Position numbers and translations under genes: made by a program. From the NCBI GenBank assembly GCA_052143655.1, contig JBKQSL010000181.1, forward strand, positions 1 to 10,924: a stretch of 10,924 nucleotides of DNA, read 5' to 3'. The notes under the pieces were generated by a model, which had not been told where the DNA came from, searched no databases, and saw nothing but the letters and a program-made list of their open reading frames with translations. Each line of letters starts with the position of its first letter. Positions within the stretch are counted from its first letter, which is position 1. Source of the DNA: CAVSUR01 sp052143655. GTDB lineage: Bacteria > Actinomycetota > Actinomycetes > Streptosporangiales > Streptosporangiaceae. This document shows positions 5,936 through 10,924 of the stretch, piece by piece.

Positions 5936-7075
5936 ATGGCTCATCTGCTCGCCACTGACCGGCCGCCGCTGCTGACGCTGGGCGGCGTGCCCCTTCCGCT
6001 TGTCGGGCGGGCCCGGGTGTACGCCTGCGGGATCACCCCCTACGACGTGACGCACCTGGGGCACGCGGCGACGTTCGTCTGGACTGACGCGCTCAGCCGG
6101 GTGCTGCAGTCCGCTGGCACCGAGGTAACGGTGTGCCGCAATGTCACCGACGTGGACGACGTGCTGCTCGCCGCGGCCGGCCGGGCGGGCGAGCCCTACG
6201 ACCGGTTCGCGGCCATCCAGCAGTTCCACTTCGACCGGGACATGGCCGCCCTGGGCGTCCGGGCGCCCGCCCTGCAGCCCCGCGCGCATGCCTACATCGG
6301 GCAGGTGATTGCCCTGGCGGCGGGCCTGCTGGCCCGCGGCGCCGCCTACCAGCGGGACGGGCGGGTGTACTTCCGCGGCGCCGAGGTGGCGGCCGCGTCC
6401 GGGCTGGCCCTGGAGACGGCCCTGCACCTGGCCGCCGAGTACGGAGACGCGCCCGCCGACCCGGCCCGGGACGACCCGTTCGACGTGCCGGCCTGGCTGC
6501 CGTCGCGGCACGGCGAGCCGGCCTGGGAGAGCCCGTGGGGGCCCGGCCGGCCGGGCTGGCACGCCGAGTGCGCGGCGATGGCGCTGGACGCGTTCGGGCC
6601 TACCGTCGATGTCCAGGCAGGTGGCGCTGACCTGAAGTTCCCGCACCACGCCTATCAGGCGGGCATGGCCCAGGCGCTGTCCGGCGTCACGCCCTTCGCG
6701 CGCACCCGGCTGCAGGCGGGCGTCGTGCACGTGGACGGGGCCAAGATGGCCAAGTCCGCAGGGAACCTGGTCCTAGTCAGCGAGCTGCTGGCCGGCCATC
6801 CGGCGGCGGCGGTGCGGCTGCTGATCCTGGACCGCCGCTGGGCGGAGGACTGGGACTACCACCCCGCCGGGCTCGCCGCGGCGGCGGCCCGGCTGGAGCG
6901 GCTCCAGTCGGCCACCGGCCGGCCGGACGCCGCAGCGGCGGGCGGCCCGACGGCGGTCGCCGCCGTGCGCACCGCCCTGGCCCGCGACCTGGATGTGCCG
7001 GGCGCGCTGGCCATCGCCGAGGAGGAGGGCGGCCAGGCCGCCCGCGTGCTGGGCGGCGTCCTCGGCCTCTGGTGA
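5936..7075 (+). CDS. MshC/CysS-like cysteine ligase (class I synthetase paralogue)
   Basis: Relatives are MshC, which joins cysteine to glucosaminyl-inositol in mycothiol synthesis, and cysteinyl-tRNA synthetase. The 379-residue protein has ACGITPYDVTHLGHAATF (Cys31, HLGH 40-43, the class I HIGH motif in MshC form), NVTDVDD, PGWHAECAAMAL (Cys212), GGADLKFPHHAYQAG (His237) and KMAKSAGNLV (270-279, the KMSKS loop). Cys31, Cys212 and His237 would hold the cysteine-sensing zinc as in MshC. There is no tRNA anticodon-binding C-terminal domain of CysS length. It departs from standard MshC in KMAKS instead of KMSKS, in HHA instead of HHE, and in being about 30 residues shorter, so it may be a paralogue with another acceptor rather than the mycothiol enzyme. 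AGGAG at 5924-5928, 7 nt before the ATG, fixes the start. A TAGAGT overlapping the rbsK stop could add an internal promoter. Confidence 0.82.
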   Translation: MAHLLATDRPPLLTLGGVPLPLVGRARVYACGITPYDVTHLGHAATFVWTDALSRVLQSAGTEVTVCRNVTDVDDVLLAAAGRAGEPYDRFAAIQQFHFDRDMAALGVRAPALQPRAHAYIGQVIALAAGLLARGAAYQRDGRVYFRGAEVAAASGLALETALHLAAEYGDAPADPARDDPFDVPAWLPSRHGEPAWESPWGPGRPGWHAECAAMALDAFGPTVDVQAGGADLKFPHHAYQAGMAQALSGVTPFARTRLQAGVVHVDGAKMAKSAGNLVLVSELLAGHPAAAVRLLILDRRWAEDWDYHPAGLAAAAARLERLQSATGRPDAAAAGGPTAVAAVRTALARDLDVPGALAIAEEEGGQAARVLGGVLGLW

Positions 7076-7128
7076 CCCGCCGCCGCCCGCCAGCCGCGCA
7101 CACCACAGCAGCCTGCGTGCCGGGCAGC

Positions 7129-7165
7129 TGGGCGCGCCGGCAGCAGTTGGGCGCGCCGGCAGCAG
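7129..7165. repeat. Perfect 18-bp direct repeat, period 19
   Basis: TGGGCGCGCCGGCAGCAG occurs at 7129-7146 and again at 7148-7165 with one base between. Its CCGGCA can pair with TGCCGG at 7118-7123, so it may provide alternative hairpins after the ligase gene. Confidence 0.8.
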
Positions 7166-7185
7166 CCCGCAGCCGCAACAGCACG

Positions 7186-7202
7186 CGCGTCGAAACGACG
7201 CG
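7186..7202 (+). terminator. Compact hairpin downstream of the ligase gene
   Basis: CGCGTCG-AAA-CGACGCG is a perfect 7-bp stem with a three-base loop, 110 nt after the ligase stop. It has no T-tail. It is symmetric on both strands and lies between convergent genes, so it could end transcription from either side. Confidence 0.35.
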
Positions 7203-7299
7203 GGCGGGTACCGCTATGCCGGGTACCACTTCGAACAGGGCGGCTGAACGGCGGCCGGGTGCGGTCACCAGGCCGAGACAGGCGCGGCCGGAGCGAGCT

Positions 7300-7341
7300 G
7301 CCGACGTCCCGTCCGGCCGGTCACCCGGGCGGGACGTCGGC
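7300..7341 (-). terminator. Hairpin straddling the polymerase stop codon
   Basis: A perfect 12-bp stem pairs 7300-7311 with 7330-7341. On the minus strand one arm is inside the last codons of the polymerase gene and the other follows its TGA at 7321-7323, which therefore sits in the loop. No T-run follows, so it may be a terminator or a 3'-end stabiliser. Confidence 0.45.
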
Positions 7342-8355
7342 GAACTCGGCGCGCACGCCTACCAGCCGGACCGGCCCCCGCTCGGTGAACCGGTCCAGCG
7401 CGGCCATCGCCCCGGCCGCCAGCGCCGCGGGATCCGCCGTGCTCTCCGTTAGCGTGCAGCCGCGGCTGAGCGTCCGGAAGGGCACGTAACGGACCTTGAC
7501 GACCACCCGGCCGGCAGGCCGCCGCAGGGCCGCCAGGTCCCGGGCGACCTCGCCGGACAGCCGGCGCACCTGTCCGCGGACCTCGTCCCAGTCGGCGATG
7601 TCCTGCTGGAAGGTGACCTCCCGGCCGTGCCCGCGGGCCAGGTACGGCTCGCCGCTGACCTCCGCGGAGGCCACGCCGCGGGCGGTCTGCACCAGCCAGG
7701 GGCCGGTGGCCGGGCCGAAGCGGGCGGCCAGATCGTGCGGGTCGGCGGCCGCCAGCGCCGCGACAGTGCCGATGCCGAGGCCGGCCAGCCGTGCGGCGGT
7801 CTTGCGACCGATCCCCCACAGTGCGTCCGGCGGCCGGCCGCCGAGCAGGCCGAACCAGTTCTCCGGGGTGAGGCGGAACACCCCGGCGGGCTTGCCGAAC
7901 CCGGTGGCCAGCTTTGCTTGCAGCCTGTTGCGCCCGATCCCGACCGAGCAGTCGAGCCCGGTGGCCGCCCTGACCCTGGCCTGGATGTCGCGGGCCAGCG
8001 ATTCGGGGTCGCCGGTGTCCGCGGCGAGGAACGCTTCGTCCCAGCCCTGCACCTCCACGACGTGCCCCAGGTCCCGCAGTACCGCCATGACCTGCGCGGA
8101 GGCAGCCTCGTAGGCCGGGCGGTCGACGGGCAGGAAGACCGCGCCGGGGATCTGCCGGGCCGCGGTCCGCAGCGGAGTCCCCGAGCCGACCCCGTACGCA
8201 CGGGCCTCGTAGGAGGCGGTGGCCACCACGCCGCGCTTGGCCGGGTCCCCGTCGCCCCCGACCACGACCGGGCGGCCGCGCAGCTCAGGGCGGCGCAGCA
8301 TTTCGACAGCCGCGATGAACTGGTCCAGGTCCACGTGCAGCACCCAGCGGGTCAC
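7321..8355 (-). CDS. dinB2: DinB2-type Y-family DNA polymerase (Pol IV paralogue)
   Basis: Y-family polymerases copy past damaged bases. The 344-residue protein has the family carboxylates Asp9 in HVDLDQF and Asp106-Glu107 in VQGWDEAFL, the KRGVVATASYEARAYGV block, CSVGIGRNRLQAKLATGFGK, a helix-hairpin-helix thumb segment (LWGIGRKTAARLAGLGIGTV) and a little-finger domain ending in VRLVGVRAEF. MTRWVLHVDLDQF and GWDEAF closely resemble mycobacterial DinB2 rather than DinB1 or E. coli DinB. The steric-gate position, Phe13 in E. coli and Leu in mycobacterial DinB2, is Ile14 here (codon at 8314-8316). That predicts weak discrimination against ribonucleotides. No C-terminal sliding-clamp motif (QLxLF-like) is visible. 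The GTG at 8355 is chosen because it aligns with DinB2 N-termini; its ribosome site is weak (GGGGA, 11 nt away). The gene diverges from the next one across 80 bp. Confidence 0.92.
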   Translation of the reverse strand: MTRWVLHVDLDQFIAAVEMLRRPELRGRPVVVGGDGDPAKRGVVATASYEARAYGVGSGTPLRTAARQIPGAVFLPVDRPAYEAASAQVMAVLRDLGHVVEVQGWDEAFLAADTGDPESLARDIQARVRAATGLDCSVGIGRNRLQAKLATGFGKPAGVFRLTPENWFGLLGGRPPDALWGIGRKTAARLAGLGIGTVAALAAADPHDLAARFGPATGPWLVQTARGVASAEVSGEPYLARGHGREVTFQQDIADWDEVRGQVRRLSGEVARDLAALRRPAGRVVVKVRYVPFRTLSRGCTLTESTADPAALAAGAMAALDRFTERGPVRLVGVRAEFADVPPG

Positions 8356-8423
8356 GCTGTTGTTCGTCCCCGCCGCGGGCCGGTCCGCAACATCGCACTG
8401 GTGCGCCGCGGTCCCGCCCGGCC

Positions 8424-8435
8424 TACCGTAGGAGG
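8424..8435 (+). promoter_or_regulatory. Possible leaderless promoter; GGAGG abutting the start codon
   Basis: TACCGT (8424-8429) fits TANNNT and ends 6 nt before the ATG at 8436, the geometry of leaderless actinobacterial transcripts. GGAGG (8431-8435) touches the ATG with no spacer and so cannot act as a normal Shine-Dalgarno site for it. No other in-frame start is close downstream. No clear -35 is present. Confidence 0.4.
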
Positions 8436-9320
8436 ATGGACGACCAGCTTGTCGGCCGCGAGTACGCGGGTCAGCTCACCGACGCCGACCTGGATCTGCT
8501 CGCCGGGCTGGTCCCCGGCCCGCGCCGGGCCGGCGGCGGGGCGCAGCTGCGCGGCAACCCGGCTCGGCTGCCCGACCTGCTGGCCGGCCCGTCCGCGTTC
8601 ACGGCCGTATTCGCCGCCGGCGGCCCGGCGGCTGCGCAGGCGTCCATGGCCTCCCCGTTCCTGATCTTCGCCGTGGCCGTGCACCGGGCCGCAGCTGAGC
8701 TCGGCGGGATGCGGCACGTGCCCGAGCGGTCCGGCCCGCGGCAGCGGATCCCCCTCTTCGACGCCCACTACCTGCGGGACTTTCTGAGCTCGGCGGACCG
8801 CAGGCTGTTCCTGGCCGAGCTGCTGACGTCCTTCACCCGGGTGGCGGGCGGCGGCTGGTACCGCAGCGGGCCGGGCGGCCGCCCGCGGCCACGCCGGGTC
8901 AGCGAGCTGGACCTGGTCCGGCAGGCCGGCCTGCTGGAGGCGGCCCCGGCCGCCGAGCAGCCGGGGCGCTGCCGGCGGCTCGGCGACTGCGCCCTGTTCC
9001 TGGCCGGGATTTTCCCCGATTACGCCATAACGCACGCGCCCGGCCCGGCCGGGACCGCCCGGCTGCTGCGCGCCGCGCGGGTCCCGCCAGCGCTGCGCGA
9101 GCAGCTCACGGCCGCGCCGCCGATCGACCTGGTGGAGCACCTGGGCGCGCAGTGGTACCGCACGGCGTGGGAAATCTCCCAGGTGCGCACGGCGCGGCTG
9201 GCCGTGGTGCCCGAGGTGGCCGACCGGTTCCGGCAGGCCAGGCGGGTGCTCAACCACATCGCGGACCGCAGCGTGTTCCCGGCGGGCGCCGGGCCCTGGT
9301 CGGCCGCGCCCGCGTCCTGA
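8436..9320 (+). CDS. Uncharacterised actinobacterial protein, predicted helical
   Basis: I do not recognise a function for this 294-residue protein. It has no signal peptide. One moderately hydrophobic helix (ASMASPFLIFAVAVHRAAAE, around residue 70) looks buried rather than membrane-spanning. Blocks likely to be conserved are LRDFLSSADRRLFLAELLTS, CRRLGDCALFLAGIFPDYAI, HLGAQWYRTAWEI and ADRFRQARRVLNHIADR near the C-terminus. The LGD-ALFL-GIFPD pattern recalls hypothetical proteins of streptomycetes, but I know no assigned role and see no catalytic motif. Coding is supported by length, ordinary amino-acid composition compared with the Arg/Pro-rich shadows, and the compact spacing. It diverges from the DinB2-type polymerase by 80 bp and precedes, but is probably not co-transcribed with, the dehydrogenase gene, which has its own promoter. 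Confidence 0.75.
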   Translation: MDDQLVGREYAGQLTDADLDLLAGLVPGPRRAGGGAQLRGNPARLPDLLAGPSAFTAVFAAGGPAAAQASMASPFLIFAVAVHRAAAELGGMRHVPERSGPRQRIPLFDAHYLRDFLSSADRRLFLAELLTSFTRVAGGGWYRSGPGGRPRPRRVSELDLVRQAGLLEAAPAAEQPGRCRRLGDCALFLAGIFPDYAITHAPGPAGTARLLRAARVPPALREQLTAAPPIDLVEHLGAQWYRTAWEISQVRTARLAVVPEVADRFRQARRVLNHIADRSVFPAGAGPWSAAPAS

Positions 9321-9339
9321 CCGCCCGCGCCCGGGCACG

Positions 9340-9369
9340 TTGACACCCCGCGAGCGCATCACCTAGATT
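9340..9369 (+). promoter_or_regulatory. Strong sigma-70-type promoter of the aldehyde dehydrogenase gene
   Basis: TTGACA (9340-9345) and TAGATT (9364-9369) are separated by 18 bp, a near-consensus housekeeping promoter. Predicted transcription start is about 9375-9377, giving a leader of about 98 nt before the GTG at 9474. The local drop in GC content supports it. Confidence 0.8.
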
Positions 9370-9374
9370 CGCCC

Positions 9375-9399
9375 TGTTCGGCAATAGAACCTATGTTCG
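9375..9399 (+). promoter_or_regulatory. Candidate operator at the dehydrogenase transcription start
   Basis: GTTC (9376-9379), GAAC (9387-9390) and GTTC (9395-9398) alternate in orientation; GAAC-CTAT-GTTC is a perfect palindrome, and TGTTCG repeats at 9375 and 9394 (19 bp apart). The site covers the predicted +1, where a bound repressor would block initiation. The regulator is unknown; a MarR- or TetR-type protein would fit. Confidence 0.5.
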
Positions 9400-9411
9400 T
9401 AACGCGCACAT

Positions 9412-9425
9412 CGGCGGTGTCGCCG
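9412..9425 (+). other. Small hairpin in the dehydrogenase leader
   Basis: CGGCG-GTGT-CGCCG is a perfect 5-bp stem with a four-base loop inside the leader. It is too short for a riboswitch and could be a second protein site or chance in GC-rich DNA. Confidence 0.3.
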
Positions 9426-9473
9426 TGGCAACCGGGTGACCGGGCCCGCGGGCGCCGGGGCGAAGGAGCGCAC

Positions 9474-10924
9474 GTGGCCCTGCTCGACGAATCAGCCTGG
9501 CGCGGCACGATTTTCTCATCCGGCTGGCGGCCGGGCGGCGGCGGAGACGCCGCGGTCATCGAGCCCGCTACCGGCACCGAGCTCGGCCGGGCGGGCTTGG
9601 CCTCCGCGGCCGACGTCAGCGCTGCCGCGCAGGCGGCGGCTGCCGCCCAGCCGGCCTGGGCCGCGATGCCCTACACCCAGCGGGCGGCGATCTTGCGCAA
9701 GGCGGGCGAGATCTGGCTCGCCCACGCGGCCGAGATCGAGGACTGGAGCATCCGCGAGGGCGGCAAGATCCCCCCGGCGGCGCAGTTCGAGACGCATGTC
9801 GCCACCGAGGAGATCTTCGAGGCCGCCACGCTCCCCGGCCGCCCCTATGGCGACCTGCTGCCCAGCGAGGCGCCGCACCTTAGCTTCGCCGAGCGGGTGC
9901 CGGTCGGGGTGGTCGGCGTGATCGCCCCGTTCAACTTCCCGCAGATCCTGGCCATCCGCTCCGTGGCCCCGGCGCTGGCGCTCGGCAACTCCGTCGTGCT
10001 GAAGCCCGACCCGCGCACCGCCGTATGCGGCGGCGTGGTGCTGGCCGCTGTCTTTGCCGCGGCCGGGCTGCCCGAGGGCCTGCTGCACGTGCTGCCGGGC
10101 GGCCCGGACATCGGCGAGGCGCTGATCAGCGAGCCGCAGGTGCCGGTCATCTCCTTCACAGGCTCCACCGCGGCGGGCCGCCGGGTGGGCGCGCGGGCCG
10201 GCGAGCTGCTCAAGCGAGTGCACCTGGAACTCGGCGGCAACTCGGCGCTGATCGTGCTGGACGACGCGGACCTGGACAAGGCAGCGTCCGCCGGGGCCTG
10301 GGGCTCGTTCCTGCACCAGGGCCAGATCTGCATGACGGCCGGCCGCCATCTGGTGCACGAGGCTGTGTACGACGACTACGTCGCCCGGCTGGCCGAGAAG
10401 GCCAGCCACCTGCCGGTCGGCGACCCGGCCACCGGCCAGGTCGCGCTCGGGCCGGTGATCGACGAGCGGCAGCGTGACAAGATCCACGAGCTGGTCTCCG
10501 GCAGCGTCGAGGCGGGCGCCCGGCTGGCGGCCGGCGGCACGTACGAGGGCCTGTTCTACCGGCCGACCGTGCTCGCGGATGTCGCGCCGGCCATGCCGGC
10601 TTACGCCAGCGAGGTCTTCGGGCCGGTCGCGCCGGTCGTCCGGTTCTCGACCGCGGACGAAGCCGCCAAGCTCGCCGGCGACTCCGAGTACGGCCTGTCG
10701 CTCGGCATCCTCACCCGCGACGTGATGCGCGGGCTGGAGCTGGCGCGGCGCATCCCCACCGGGATCGTGCACATCAATGACCAGACCGTCGACGACTCAC
10801 CCAACACCCCGTTCGGCGGGATCCGGGCGTCAGGCACCGGAGCGCGGTTCGGCGGCCAGGCGAACCTGGACGCGTTCACCGACACCCGGTGGGTGACCAT
10901 CCGCGGCGACATCGCGCCGTACCC
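9474..10924 (+). CDS. Aldehyde dehydrogenase, benzaldehyde dehydrogenase-like (3' end cut)
   Basis: NAD(P)-dependent enzymes of this family oxidise aldehydes to carboxylic acids; the closest remembered type is benzaldehyde dehydrogenase (XylC-like). The 483 visible residues include APFNFPQ, LKPDPRTAVCGG (cofactor Lys, with KPDP rather than KPSE, typical of the benzaldehyde group), FTGSTAAGRRVG (cofactor loop), LELGGNSA with general-base Glu252, GQICMTAGR with nucleophile Cys286, and EVFGPVAPV. It ends in IRGDIAPYP at the window edge; relatives stop a few residues later, so the gene is almost complete. AGGAG (9464-9468) 5 nt before the GTG at 9474 decides the start. It has its own promoter and an operator-like site, so expression is likely inducible. 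Aromatic-aldehyde specificity is an inference from sequence resemblance. Confidence 0.93.
   Translation, partial: MALLDESAWRGTIFSSGWRPGGGGDAAVIEPATGTELGRAGLASAADVSAAAQAAAAAQPAWAAMPYTQRAAILRKAGEIWLAHAAEIEDWSIREGGKIPPAAQFETHVATEEIFEAATLPGRPYGDLLPSEAPHLSFAERVPVGVVGVIAPFNFPQILAIRSVAPALALGNSVVLKPDPRTAVCGGVVLAAVFAAAGLPEGLLHVLPGGPDIGEALISEPQVPVISFTGSTAAGRRVGARAGELLKRVHLELGGNSALIVLDDADLDKAASAGAWGSFLHQGQICMTAGRHLVHEAVYDDYVARLAEKASHLPVGDPATGQVALGPVIDERQRDKIHELVSGSVEAGARLAAGGTYEGLFYRPTVLADVAPAMPAYASEVFGPVAPVVRFSTADEAAKLAGDSEYGLSLGILTRDVMRGLELARRIPTGIVHINDQTVDDSPNTPFGGIRASGTGARFGGQANLDAFTDTRWVTIRGDIAPY

Larger units (their letters stand above)
7076..7320. other. Intergenic stretch between convergent genes
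   Basis: The 245 bp between the ligase stop and the polymerase stop hold no convincing gene. They contain an 18-bp direct repeat, a 7-bp hairpin with an AAA loop, and one arm of a larger hairpin that reaches into the polymerase gene. The short frames here are Arg/Pro/Ala-rich shadows. Confidence 0.7.

Noticed and set aside
5072..6730. 552-codon open frame on the minus strand opposite the sugar kinase and the ligase
   Set aside because: It is a shadow produced by GC-rich third positions. The plus strand carries two clear enzymes with catalytic motifs, while this frame is rich in Arg/Gly/Pro/His with no domain pattern.
7129..7165. Attachment site or insertion-sequence end
   Set aside because: Only a tandem 18-bp duplication is present, with no integrase, transposase or terminal inverted repeats nearby.
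7206..7245. tRNA-like stretch with GGTACC and TTCGAA-like bases
   Set aside because: No acceptor, D or anticodon arm can be folded around it.
9516..10772. 418-codon open frame on the minus strand opposite the aldehyde dehydrogenase
   Set aside because: The plus strand encodes all dehydrogenase motifs; the antisense frame is Arg/Gly/Asp/His-rich and mirrors codon bias.

Overview
The window is very GC-rich, with strong third-position GC bias that produces long antisense shadow frames. Several proteins have an actinobacterial look: an MshC-type cysteine ligase relative, a DinB2-type polymerase, Streptomyces-like Nudix and phosphoesterase sequences, and candidate leaderless starts. The source is most likely a soil-type high-GC actinomycete chromosome; I cannot name the genus. 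There are no tRNA, rRNA, CRISPR, transposase or phage signals, so this is ordinary chromosome with scattered accessory genes.

Left part (1-1460): a Nudix hydrolase on the minus strand runs off the left edge. Upstream of it is a block of imperfect tandem repeats, of which the 30-bp repeats are readable in the Nudix frame. Next is a plus-strand remnant of a phosphoesterase (PF04185-type) that is 5'-truncated, frameshifted and internally deleted. A perfect GC hairpin follows it, then an imperfect hairpin.

Minus-strand block (1483-4195): reading leftward, an uncharacterised secreted protein, an endonuclease/exonuclease/phosphatase (EEP) family hydrolase 14 bp behind it, and then a MarR-type repressor whose start is overlapped by alternating GCAA/TTGC half-sites.

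Plus-strand block (4257-7075): uracil-DNA glycosylase (ung), a ribokinase-type PfkB sugar kinase and an MshC/CysS-like ligase lie with gaps of 26 and 33 bp and probably share a transcript. A non-coding stretch with repeats and hairpins follows.

Right part (7321-10924): a DinB2-type Y-family DNA polymerase (minus) has Ile at the steric-gate position. It diverges from an uncharacterised helical protein with a possible leaderless start. A near-complete benzaldehyde dehydrogenase-like gene runs into the right edge, behind a clear -35/-10 promoter with inverted half-sites at the predicted transcription start.

The window holds two DNA-damage genes (ung and dinB2-type) but no recognisable multi-gene novel system. 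The most interesting items are the steric-gate substitution in the polymerase, the divergent MshC-like ligase, and the operator-like sequences at the MarR and aldehyde dehydrogenase promoters, which share a 9-mer.
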